Positions 40,923 to 48,197 of a DNA stretch of 54,204 nt are shown piece by piece (within the stretch, counting starts at the first letter, position 1; every line of letters starts with the position of its first letter). The DNA comes from an uncultured Eubacteriales bacterium (GTDB lineage: Bacteria > Bacillota > Clostridia > Christensenellales > Aristaeellaceae). A program made the translations under genes and the position numbers. The stretch lies in the NCBI GenBank assembly GCA_900315585.1, contig OMZP01000011.1, positions 18,415 through 72,618 on the forward strand, written 5' to 3'. Under the pieces are notes generated by a model. That model was given only the letters and a program-made list of their open reading frames with translations. It made no database searches and was not told where the DNA came from.

Positions 40923-40923
40923 A

Positions 40924-41083
40924 AATGAATGAGGAATGAGGAATGATAGTGCAAATCCCTGCGGGATTTGTCTTGATTCAAAGGCAGGACAGCCTGAAAT
41001 GGCGTGTGTTTCCCATTCAACCAAAGAAATCCGCAAGGATTTCCTCATACATTCCTCATTCCTAATTTCTCATTCCTCATTGT
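40924..41083. repeat. Repeat island between dnaE and the glycosyltransferase gene
   Basis: Left arm GAATGAGGAATGAGG (40924-40945), right arm CATTCCTCATTCC and TTCTCATTCCTCATT (41051-41083). Inside are hairpins AAATCCC-tgc-GGGATTT and AAATCC-gcaa-GGATTT, the same kind as in the island at 29469-29709. Confidence 0.83.
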
Positions 41084-41122
41084 TCTGATTTATCCATCCA
41101 ATCACCGACAGGAGACAAAAAT

Positions 41123-42070
41123 ATGAATACGCCAAAACTCTTCATCGTCATTCCCTGCTACAACGAGCAGGAGGCGCTGCCCATCACGGCTGGGCGGCTG
41201 ACGGAGTTGACGGACGACATGATCCGCCGGGAGATCATCGCCCCGGAGAGCCGCGTGGTACTGGTGGACGACGGGAGCAAGGACGAGACCTGGCGCATCA
41301 TCGCGGAGCTGCACGGGCGGGACGCCCGGTTTGAGGGCGTGAAGCTGGCTCACAACGTGGGCCACATGAACGCGCTCTGGGCGGGCATGACCCTGGCGGC
41401 GGACCGCTGCGACTGCCTGATCTCCATCGACGCGGATTTACAGGACGACGTGAACGCCATGTACGGCTTCCTGGAGGCCTACCAAAGGGGCGCGGACGTG
41501 GTGTTCGGCGTGCGCTCCAGCCGAAAGACGGACACATGGTTCAAGCGCACCACGGCCCAGGGCTTCTACAAGCTGATGGGCAAGCTGGGCGTGGAGATGG
41601 TGTACAACCACGCGGACTATCGTCTGCTGTCGAAGCGGGCGCTGGAGGCGCTGCTGAGCTTCAGCGAGGTGAACATGTTCCTGCGGGGCATGGTGCCGAT
41701 GCTGGGGTTCAGAACCGCCGAGGTGACCTACGAGCGCGGCGAACGGGTGGCGGGGGAGAGCAAGTACCCGCTGAAAAAGATGATCGCCTTCGCCATGGAG
41801 GGCATCACCTCCCTGAGCAACAAGCCCATCCGCTATGTGCTGCTGCTCGGGGCGCTGTGCGCGCTGCTGGGCCTGGCCATGGCCATCTACGTGCTGGTGG
41901 CCTTCATCCAGCACCGCACCGTGGCCGGCTGGGCGTCCATGATGATGTCCATCTGGCTGCTGGGTGGCCTGCAGCTGATGGCCCTGGGGCTCATCGGCGA
42001 GTATGTGGGCAAGATCTACATGGAGACCAAGCGGCGGCCCAAGTTCATATTGGAGGAGCATTTGAAGTAA
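41123..42070 (+). CDS. Family 2 glycosyltransferase, polyprenyl-phosphate type
   Basis: 315 residues, AGGAGA before the ATG. GT-A fold: LFIVIPCYNEQEALP (5-19), VLVDDGSKDET, SIDADLQDDVNAM (metal-binding DxD, about 102-114) and the acceptor-loop DYRLLSKRAL. Two C-terminal membrane segments (about 232-255 and 267-290) are as in GtrB/DPM1-like enzymes, which move a sugar from a nucleotide donor to undecaprenyl phosphate on the inner face. No flippase gene is adjacent. A terminator 28 bases past the stop makes it the last gene of its transcript. Confidence 0.92.
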   Translation: MNTPKLFIVIPCYNEQEALPITAGRLTELTDDMIRREIIAPESRVVLVDDGSKDETWRIIAELHGRDARFEGVKLAHNVGHMNALWAGMTLAADRCDCLISIDADLQDDVNAMYGFLEAYQRGADVVFGVRSSRKTDTWFKRTTAQGFYKLMGKLGVEMVYNHADYRLLSKRALEALLSFSEVNMFLRGMVPMLGFRTAEVTYERGERVAGESKYPLKKMIAFAMEGITSLSNKPIRYVLLLGALCALLGLAMAIYVLVAFIQHRTVAGWASMMMSIWLLGGLQLMALGLIGEYVGKIYMETKRRPKFILEEHLK

Positions 42071-42097
42071 ACAAAGCGAAATACGGGACGGAGAAGA

Positions 42098-42126
42098 CCC
42101 TTCGCACGGCGCGAAGGGCCTTTTTG
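42098..42126 (+). terminator. Intrinsic terminator of the glycosyltransferase gene
   Basis: CCCTTCGC, loop ACGGC, GCGAAGGG, then CCTTTTTGTG. Confidence 0.92.
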
Positions 42127-42155
42127 TGTCTTTTCCGTGACACATCTGGTACTTT

Positions 42156-42185
42156 TTGAAATATAATTGTAATAGATGATATAAT
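42156..42185 (+). promoter_or_regulatory. Promoter of the Big_2/lysozyme-like gene
   Basis: TTGAAA (42156-42161), 18-bp spacer, TATAAT (42180-42185), 70 bases before the ATG. Confidence 0.82.
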
Positions 42186-42255
42186 GTGATAAAATATACG
42201 TGGACAACTGTCCCGCAGAGGATAAAGCCCGCAGACGCGGTTTGGAGGAATACGC

Positions 42256-45042
42256 ATGAGATCCGGATGGAGGATGAGGATACTGGCCCTGGCGTTGGCG
42301 CTGTGCCTGCCCATGGCGATGGCCGAGGAAGCGGTCGAGGTCGTGACCGAGGAGATGGGGGAGCTGGACCTCTACGATCCCAGCATCTACGTGGACGACG
42401 GGACCGGCGCGGCGCCCCAGGAGCCCGCGGCGGAGCCTGTCGTGGAACCGGTCGCGGAAGTAACGATGGCCCCCGAAGAGCCTTCCCCTATAGAGGAAGG
42501 TGCCGAGCCAAGCAAGGCGGAAGAGGTCGTCCCCCCGGACACCACCGAGGAATCTGAGGTAGAACCCGAACAGCCTTCCCCTTTAGGGGGCGAAAGCCTA
42601 GCGCCAGCGTCAGGTGCCGAGCGAAGCGAGGCGGAAGAGGTCGTCTCCCCGGACGCTTCCGAGGAATCTGCGGTAGAACCTGAACAGCCTTCCCCTTTAG
42701 GGGGCGAAAGCCTAGCGCCAGCGTCAGGTGCCGAGCGAAGCGAGGCGGAAGAGGTCGTCCCCCCGGACGCTTCCGAGGAATCTGCGGTAGAACCCGAACA
42801 GCCTTCCCCTTCAGGGGGCGAAAGCCTAGCGCCAGCGTCAGGTGCCGAGCCAAGCGAGGCGGAAGAGGTCGTCTCCCCGGACGCCACCGAGGCTCCCACT
42901 GATGAGCCTACCCCAGAACCCACCCCCGAGCCCACGCTGGAGCCGCTGTTGGCGGACGCCGACGCGGCGGTGGCGGCGCCCGCGGCCAACCTGGTCCTGG
43001 GCCTGGGCGAGCAGTTCCAGCTGGACGGCGCGGCCATCCTGGGCGGCGCGATCCCGGAGAGCTACGCCTCCGACCACCCGGAGATCGTCTCCGTGGACCC
43101 GGTCACCGGCGTGGTGGGCGGCGTGGGCCTGGGCACGGCGACGATCGCCGTCACCGGCGGCGGCACGACTGTGAACTATTACGTGGCGGTGTTGAACGCG
43201 CCGTCGGCGCTGGTGTTCCCGGCGGGCGAGCTGAACCTGGGCAAGGGCGAGCGGCGGCCCATCGCGGCGACGGCCCCGGAGGGCTGCGGCGCGGCCACCA
43301 TCGTCTACACCAGCAGCAAGCCCAAGACGCTGGCCGTGGACGGGGCGGGCAACCTGACCGCCAAGCGGACCGGCACGGTGACCCTCACCGCCACGGCCTA
43401 CAATGGTGCCAGCGCCACCTGCGTGGTGCACATCTGGAAGGCCCCGTCGAAGGTGAAGCTGCCCGGCAAGACGGGCGTGATGAGCCTGGGCGAGAGCCGC
43501 ACCCTCACCGTGACCCTGCCGAAGAAGAGCTATTCGCCCATCGCCTGGACCAGCGACAACCCCGGCGTGGTGTCGGTGGACGCCGCCGGGACCCTGGTGG
43601 CCCTGGCGCCCGGCGTGGCCACGGTCACGGCCACGGCCTGCAACAACAAGAAGGCCAGCTGCAAGGTGACGGTGCTGAACGGCACCGTGCCCACCATGCT
43701 GTCCACCAACGTGGGCGCGGTTGCCCTGGGCAGGAAGGAGAAGCTGCAGATCATCCCGATCCTGGGGCCGGGGGAGGCCGCCGCGTTTACCTACACCAGC
43801 AGCGCCAAGAGGATCGCCTCGGTGAACGCCAACGGCCTGGTGACCGCCAAGAAGGCGGGCGCGGCGGTGATCACCGTGAAGACCCAGAACGGCCTGACCG
43901 CCACGGTCTCCGTGACGGTGGGCAAGGCCCCGAAGAAGATCGCGCTGTCCCCGGCGGAATTGATGCTGAACGTGGGCCAGGCGAGCCAGGTGGGCGCGGT
44001 GTTCCCCGCGGGGACGGCCTCCACGCTGATCTGGGAGAGCAGCGACGCCTCCGTGGCGTCGGTGGACGGCGCGGGCGTCGTGACGGCGCTTCGGGCGGGC
44101 ACGGCGGTCATCCGCGCCACCACGTTCAATAAGAAGTCGGCCATGTGCCGGGTGGTGGTCGCCGATGTGGCGGACGTGTCCCTGCCGGTGAACGACGCCG
44201 GGGCCCAGACCCAGAACGACCCGGTTCCCCCGGCGGAGACCCCGGCGCCAACCGTGGACCCCATGGCGCAGATGCTGACGAACCTGAGGAACAGCAGCCT
44301 CCTGGGCGGCAAGAAGGACGCCATCCTGAACGTGATGCAGCTGTTGATCGGCAACGGCTTCGAGCCGGCCTTCGCCGCCGGCGTGGCCGCGAACATCGTC
44401 TCCGAGGGCACCTACGGAAAGTTCGAGAGCAGCAAGTACATCAGCAACTACCAGAAGCGCCCGAAGTACTTCTGCTATCTGGACGGCGGCGACTACTACA
44501 CCCTGGTGAACGGCCAGTACGAGCTCACCGCGGTGTACCTCTCCCAGGAGGACTACGACGCCTACACCGGCACCGTCGAGAAGCGGCTGCGCTTCGGCGA
44601 GGAGAATTTCTACCTGAACAACCTGTCCGGCAAGTTCGCCCAGAACGTGAATCTGACCCAGCTGGAGGCGCTGATGGAGGCGCTGGAGGCGGGCAAGTGG
44701 CAGGGCAAGTTCGGCCTGGGCATCGTGCAGTGGACCGGGGCGCGCACCAAGAAGCTGGTGGCCCTCTACCGCAAGCACGCCGGGACCGGCGACAGCATCA
44801 CCGCCGCCCAGGTGATGGCCGCCGAAAACGAGATGATTCTGAACGACTTCACGGGCAGCTACGCCGGGGTCTACACCGGCTGGAAGAGCGCCAATGCCGA
44901 GCTCGCCACCGTGGAGGCCGCCCGCAGCGCCGGGGCCGCCGTGTGCCTGAAGTACGAGATCCCCGCCAACAAGGAGGAGAAGGCCGTCACCCGGGGCAAC
45001 AAGGCCGCGGAGATCTATCAGGTGATGATCGGGACCCCATAA
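42256..45042 (+). CDS. Secreted Big_2-domain protein with C-terminal phage-tail-lysozyme-like domain
   Basis: 928 residues, GGAGG before the ATG. Signal peptide 1-23 (MRILALALALCLPMAMA). Residues 75-213 are acidic repeats of 38 residues (EQPSPLGGESLAPASGAERS and on), followed by a Pro/Glu/Thr linker. Residues about 235-640 hold five Ig-like Big_2 units (for example PVTGVVGGVGLGTATIAVTG, GNLTAKRTGTVTLTATAYNG). After a second linker, residues about 670-928 (NVMQLLIGNGFEPAFAAGVA, FGLGIVQWTGARTKKL) match phage tail lysozyme-type domains, which cut peptidoglycan. It is probably a cell-surface or released wall hydrolase. The acidic repeats are built from the dispersed family B repeat. Confidence 0.87.
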   Translation: MRSGWRMRILALALALCLPMAMAEEAVEVVTEEMGELDLYDPSIYVDDGTGAAPQEPAAEPVVEPVAEVTMAPEEPSPIEEGAEPSKAEEVVPPDTTEESEVEPEQPSPLGGESLAPASGAERSEAEEVVSPDASEESAVEPEQPSPLGGESLAPASGAERSEAEEVVPPDASEESAVEPEQPSPSGGESLAPASGAEPSEAEEVVSPDATEAPTDEPTPEPTPEPTLEPLLADADAAVAAPAANLVLGLGEQFQLDGAAILGGAIPESYASDHPEIVSVDPVTGVVGGVGLGTATIAVTGGGTTVNYYVAVLNAPSALVFPAGELNLGKGERRPIAATAPEGCGAATIVYTSSKPKTLAVDGAGNLTAKRTGTVTLTATAYNGASATCVVHIWKAPSKVKLPGKTGVMSLGESRTLTVTLPKKSYSPIAWTSDNPGVVSVDAAGTLVALAPGVATVTATACNNKKASCKVTVLNGTVPTMLSTNVGAVALGRKEKLQIIPILGPGEAAAFTYTSSAKRIASVNANGLVTAKKAGAAVITVKTQNGLTATVSVTVGKAPKKIALSPAELMLNVGQASQVGAVFPAGTASTLIWESSDASVASVDGAGVVTALRAGTAVIRATTFNKKSAMCRVVVADVADVSLPVNDAGAQTQNDPVPPAETPAPTVDPMAQMLTNLRNSSLLGGKKDAILNVMQLLIGNGFEPAFAAGVAANIVSEGTYGKFESSKYISNYQKRPKYFCYLDGGDYYTLVNGQYELTAVYLSQEDYDAYTGTVEKRLRFGEENFYLNNLSGKFAQNVNLTQLEALMEALEAGKWQGKFGLGIVQWTGARTKKLVALYRKHAGTGDSITAAQVMAAENEMILNDFTGSYAGVYTGWKSANAELATVEAARSAGAAVCLKYEIPANKEEKAVTRGNKAAEIYQVMIGTP
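42479..42895. repeat. Coding tandem repeat built from dispersed family B
   Basis: Units start at 42571, 42685 and 42799 (period 114 bp, 38 codons), with a shorter first copy at 42479. Each holds CCTTCCCCTTTAGGGGGC and GTGCCGAGCGAAGCGAGGC, the same core as family B in gaps at 15959, 16068, 22811 and 47988. Confidence 0.9.
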
Positions 45043-45061
45043 ACCATGTGAAGTGAATCAC

Positions 45062-45088
45062 AAAAGCCAGCCGGTGAGGCTGGCTTTT
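45062..45088. terminator. Bidirectional terminator
   Basis: AAAAGCCAGCC, loop GGTGA, GGCTGGCTTTT, between the convergent Big_2 and HEPN genes. Confidence 0.92.
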
Positions 45089-45102
45089 ATCGTATACATC
45101 TG

Positions 45103-45504
45103 TCATGCTTCGGCCTGGGATTTGGCCCACTGGAGGATGGACTCCGCGAAATCCAGTGCCTGTCGGACGCGGGCTTCGTCGATCTCCACTTCGTTGGGGT
45201 AGCGGGCGATGATGCCATAGACGCTCAATACATCCGCCATGCGGCGCAGCCGGGGTGAAACGGGCGCCTCCTGCTGAAGCTGGTTCAGCAGGAAGGAGAG
45301 ATCATGCTTTCGCGGGATGCCGCCCGGAAGGTCGAAGCGAATGAACAGCGCCTTGATGGCCTTCTCCGCGGCCTGTTGGCAGTGGTAGCAGATGATTTCG
45401 CAGGGCATGGGCCGGTGATACTGCCAGAGCGTCTGTGCGGCACTCAAATCCATTGCGGCATAGCCAAGCCAGGCCTGGATGTCCTGCTGGTGTTCATGCG
45501 CCAT
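45103..45504 (-). CDS. HEPN domain protein (toxin-type partner of MNT)
   Basis: 133 residues from the ATG at 45504 (MAHEHQQDIQAWLGYAAMDL). The HEPN helical fold is supported by DLSAAQTLWQYHRPMPCEIICYHCQQAAEKAIKAL-type spacing (first helices), the KHDLSFLL motif and the IARYPNEV motif, as in MNT-associated HEPN proteins. Such proteins are RNases or AMPylation targets in HEPN-MNT toxin-antitoxin pairs. It overlaps the MNT gene upstream by 11 bases, so the two are coupled. Confidence 0.88.
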   Translation of the reverse strand: MAHEHQQDIQAWLGYAAMDLSAAQTLWQYHRPMPCEIICYHCQQAAEKAIKALFIRFDLPGGIPRKHDLSFLLNQLQQEAPVSPRLRRMADVLSVYGIIARYPNEVEIDEARVRQALDFAESILQWAKSQAEA

Positions 45505-45808
45505 AGAGCAGCACCCCCTTTCGGTAGATCTCGCCTTCGAGAGTGGGGCGCTGGCGACGGCTTTCAAATCGGCTCCGGGTACCGACCAGGATGTCTACGG
45601 GATGCTGTTTGATTTCGCTGCAAGCGGAATAGGCCCGGGCCATCAATTCCAGCGTATCGGGGTGGCTGTCGTCCACGACGATGTAGAAGTCCAGGTCGCT
45701 GTCGGGAGTGGGCGTGCCGTAGGCGTAGGAGCCAAACAGGTACACGCTGACGGGGTTCAGCGCCTCTACAAAGCGGTCGCGCAATGCGTTGATTTCCTCG
45801 TTGGGCAC
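45494..45808 (-). CDS. Minimal nucleotidyltransferase (MNT), antitoxin-type
   Basis: 104 residues from GTG 45808, seven bases after GGGAGG (GTG 45814 abuts that site). The polymerase-beta-type motif GSYAYGTPTPDSDLDFYIVV (GSx10DxD) is complete. In characterised HEPN-MNT systems this protein neutralises the HEPN toxin, often by adding AMP. Own promoter; transcribed first, as expected for an antitoxin. Confidence 0.9.
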   Translation of the reverse strand: MPNEEINALRDRFVEALNPVSVYLFGSYAYGTPTPDSDLDFYIVVDDSHPDTLELMARAYSACSEIKQHPVDILVGTRSRFESRRQRPTLEGEIYRKGVLLYGA

Positions 45809-45839
45809 AGTCACACCTCCCGTCGTTGATTCTGCCTAT

Positions 45840-45868
45840 ATTATACCGGATGCACCGGCAATTATCAA
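45840..45868 (-). promoter_or_regulatory. Promoter of the HEPN-MNT pair
   Basis: Minus strand TTGATA (45863-45868), 17-bp spacer, TATAAT (45840-45845). Confidence 0.82.
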
Positions 45869-45911
45869 GCAGCGAAGGCTATCACAAGACACCATTGACG
45901 ATTCAATCTCT

Positions 45912-45947
45912 ACCGCAGGGACGCCATACATAGCGCCCCTGCAGCGT
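45912..45947. repeat. Dispersed hairpin repeat (family D-like) downstream of mgtE
   Basis: CGCAGGGACGCC and GGCGCCCC-type arms form a hairpin (GCAGGGACGC with GCGCCCCTGC, one G-T pair). A related GGACGCCATGAATGGCGTCC lies at 22957-22976. It may also end mgtE transcripts, but no U-tract was seen. Confidence 0.6.
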
Positions 45948-45996
45948 CGAAAATGTCCAACGAGTTTTGAAACAGCCTCTTTTTGTACAAGATGGA

Positions 45997-47355
45997 TCAG
46001 TGTACGTTCAGGATCATCGTGGCGAAGGAGAAGTAGATGAGCAGGCTCAGCACGTCCACGATGGTGGTGATGAACGGGCTGGCCATCACGGCCGGGTCCA
46101 GATTGGCCTTCTTGGCCAGCATGGGCAGTGTGCAGCCCACGAACTTGGCGATGACGACGGTGCAGAGCATGGTGACGCAGATGGTGAGCGCCTGCAGGGG
46201 CGTGACCTTCTCCAGCAGCATCAGCCGCCCGTAGTTGGCGACGGTTAGCGTCAGTCCGCAGAGGATGGACACCCGGAACTCCTTCCAGATGACCTTGAAG
46301 ATGTCCTTGAATTCCAGCTCGCCCAGGGAGAGGGCGCGGATGACGGAGACGGAGGCCTGGCTGCCGGAGTTACCGCCGGTGTCCATCAGCATGGGCACCG
46401 AGGCCATCAGCACCGGGAACAGCTTCAGCGCGTCCTCAAAGCCGGTGATGACGATGCCGGTGAAGGTGCCGGAGATCATCAGCAGCAGCAGCCACGGGAT
46501 TCGGTTCTTCCAGGTCTCCAGCACGCCGGTGCGCAGGTAGGGCTTGTCGGACGGCGTGATAGCGGCCATCTTCGCGATGTCCTCGGTGGCCTCTTCTTCC
46601 ATGATGTCCAGGGCGTCGTCGACGGTGATGATGCCGACCATGCGGTTCTCGGCGTCCACCACGGGCAGGGACGTGAAGTTGTACTTCGACATCGTCTGCA
46701 CGGCGGTCTCCTGGTCGTCCTGGGTGTTCACGGAGATGACGTTGGCCGTCATCAGGCTCTCGCAGGTCTCCTCCGGCCTGGCCAGGATCAGCGTGCGGAT
46801 GGTAACGGTGCCCACCAGGTGGTACTTGTCGTCCAGCACGTAGCAGGTGTTGATGGTCTCCTTGTCCACGCCGGTGTTGCGGATCTCCTGAATGGCCTCG
46901 GAGGCGGTCATGTCCGGGGTGAGGGCCACGAACTCGGTGGTCATCACGGAACCGGCGGAGTCGTCCTTGTATTTCAGGATCTCGTTGATCTGCTTGCGGG
47001 TGTCGGCGTCGGCCTGGGCCAGGATGCGCCGCACCATGTTGGCGGGCATCTCCTCGATCAGGTCCACGGCGTCGTCCATGTACATCTCGTCGATGACGGC
47101 CTTCAGCTCGGTGTCGGAAAAGCTGGTGATCAGCTCCTCCTTCACGTCGCTCTCCATCTCGACGAAGGTCTCGGCGGCCAGGTCCTTGGGAAGCAGCCGG
47201 AAGATGGCCGGCATCAGCTTTTCGGGCATGTCGCTGAGTATGGTGGCGATGTCCGCGGGATAGAGCGTCTGCATCAGGTCCCGCAGGGAAGCGTATTTTT
47301 TCTCTTCCGTCAGCTTGCGGAAGGTCTCTTCGAGAATTTCGGTTCTCTCCTTCAT
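45997..47355 (-). CDS. mgtE: Magnesium transporter MgtE
   Basis: 452 residues, full length for the family. N-terminal superhelical domain (1-130; LRDLMQTLYPADIATILSDMP), two CBS domains (about 131-255; MTTEFVALTPDMTASEAIQ, VVDAENRMVGIITVDDALD), the connecting plug helix, and five membrane segments with the conserved DTGGNSGSQASVSVIRAL near 335. The channel imports Mg2+ and is gated by Mg2+ at the CBS domains. The leader carries an M-box riboswitch and terminator, so transcription should also fall when Mg2+ is high. Confidence 0.95.
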   Translation of the reverse strand: MKERTEILEETFRKLTEEKKYASLRDLMQTLYPADIATILSDMPEKLMPAIFRLLPKDLAAETFVEMESDVKEELITSFSDTELKAVIDEMYMDDAVDLIEEMPANMVRRILAQADADTRKQINEILKYKDDSAGSVMTTEFVALTPDMTASEAIQEIRNTGVDKETINTCYVLDDKYHLVGTVTIRTLILARPEETCESLMTANVISVNTQDDQETAVQTMSKYNFTSLPVVDAENRMVGIITVDDALDIMEEEATEDIAKMAAITPSDKPYLRTGVLETWKNRIPWLLLLMISGTFTGIVITGFEDALKLFPVLMASVPMLMDTGGNSGSQASVSVIRALSLGELEFKDIFKVIWKEFRVSILCGLTLTVANYGRLMLLEKVTPLQALTICVTMLCTVVIAKFVGCTLPMLAKKANLDPAVMASPFITTIVDVLSLLIYFSFATMILNVH

Positions 47356-47604
47356 GGGTCACCCCTCCAATCCATTCAGTCTGATGAGGCGCGAAGCCTC
47401 CTTCCTGACAGGAGCAGGGACACAGTGGAAGATCCTACGGGCAAGCGCCCACGATGGCGCTCGATTCAAAAGCCTCTAAGGGCGGGCGAAAGGGAGCGCC
47501 GGACGGGTGTGCCGCCGTATGTGATCCGCGTATGTGCCATAGCTACTACCGCCAGCGTCCATTCCATTACCCCCTTTTGATGTGATGTGTGTGCCGTCCG
47601 GGAA

Positions 47605-47670
47605 AGATCCTTCGCTTCGCTCAGGATGACCACCGAACCGGGGGGAACGATCATTCTGAGCGCGGAAAGA
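47605..47670. repeat. Family A repeat in the mgtE leader
   Basis: One good arm (AGATCCTTCGCTTCGCTCAG.., 47605-47630) and a decayed inverted arm (TCATTCTGAGCGCGGAAAG, about 47650). It lies between the riboswitch terminator and the gene, within about 330 bases of leader that otherwise hold nothing recognised. Confidence 0.75.
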
Positions 47671-47685
47671 ACCCTTTCAGGCCAT

Positions 47686-47714
47686 CAAAAATCCGCATCC
47701 GAACGGATGCGGAT
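47686..47714 (-). terminator. Riboswitch-controlled terminator upstream of mgtE
   Basis: ATCCGCATCC, loop GAAC/GTTC, and its complement form a 10-bp perfect stem (47691-47714), followed on the minus strand by TTTTTGATGG. It is 20 bases past the M-box aptamer, the expected expression platform. Confidence 0.88.
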
Positions 47715-47734
47715 AAATCTCGCGTGGGATTTGC

Positions 47735-47912
47735 CTGCACCGTTCGAGCTTCAGCTCCGCAGGGCAGGCCGAGGTTGCGTGGGCAAGTCGCGCGTGAAAT
47801 TGCGTTAGATGATACCTTGTGCTTCGATACCACCTGTTGACCCTCTAATGGTGTCTCCACCATTTCGCGGCAGCAATCCATATCCCTGCGGTAGCCTTAC
47901 TTACCGGATTTC
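47735..47912 (-). ncRNA. M-box (ykoK leader) magnesium riboswitch
   Basis: On the minus strand the conserved M-box blocks appear in order: GTAAGTAAGGCTACCGCAGG, GGATTGCTGCCGCGAAATGG, GACACCATTAGAGGGTCAAC then AGGTGGTATC, CGAAGCACAAGGTATCATC, and GGAGCTGAAGCTCGAACGG at the 3-prime side. They match the Bacillus ykoK leader pattern (AGGCTCC, GCTGCTGCC, AATGGGTCAACAG, GCTAAAGCTC). It lies just after a promoter start site and before a terminator, upstream of mgtE in the same direction. High Mg2+ should favour the terminator. Confidence 0.88.
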
Positions 47913-47921
47913 TACCCTTAT

Positions 47922-47950
47922 ATTGTAGGCCAGGACCGGCGGTTTGTCAA
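47922..47950 (-). promoter_or_regulatory. Promoter of the M-box/mgtE transcript
   Basis: Minus strand TTGACA (47945-47950), 17-bp spacer, TACAAT (47922-47927). Confidence 0.9.
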
Positions 47951-47987
47951 CCGTCGCGGAGGAAGTTTTTTTGTGAAAATTGCCTTG

Positions 47988-48180
47988 AAAAAGCCTTCCC
48001 CTTTGGGGAAGGTGGCTTTGGCGGAAAATGCGCGCATTTTTCGTCAAAGACGGATGAGGTCGAGTCCGCAGAACCACGGGACGGACAACCCTCAGCCACC
48101 TTCGGTGACAGCGCCCCTTACACAGGGGAGCCCTTTGAGCCTCCCTTGTGTAAAGGGAGGCGGCAGTGCGCAGCACGGAC
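47988..48180. repeat. Dispersed repeats (family B and a CCCTTGTGTAAAGGG hairpin) downstream of the CotH gene
   Basis: 47988-48063 is family B (CCTTCCCCTTTGGGGAAGGT with GACGGATGAGGTC). 48110-48160 folds as CCCTTACACAGGGG against CCCTTGTGTAAAGGG. There is no gene in this part of the gap between mgtE and the CotH gene. Confidence 0.75.
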
Positions 48181-48197
48181 GAAGGGATTGTGGATGC

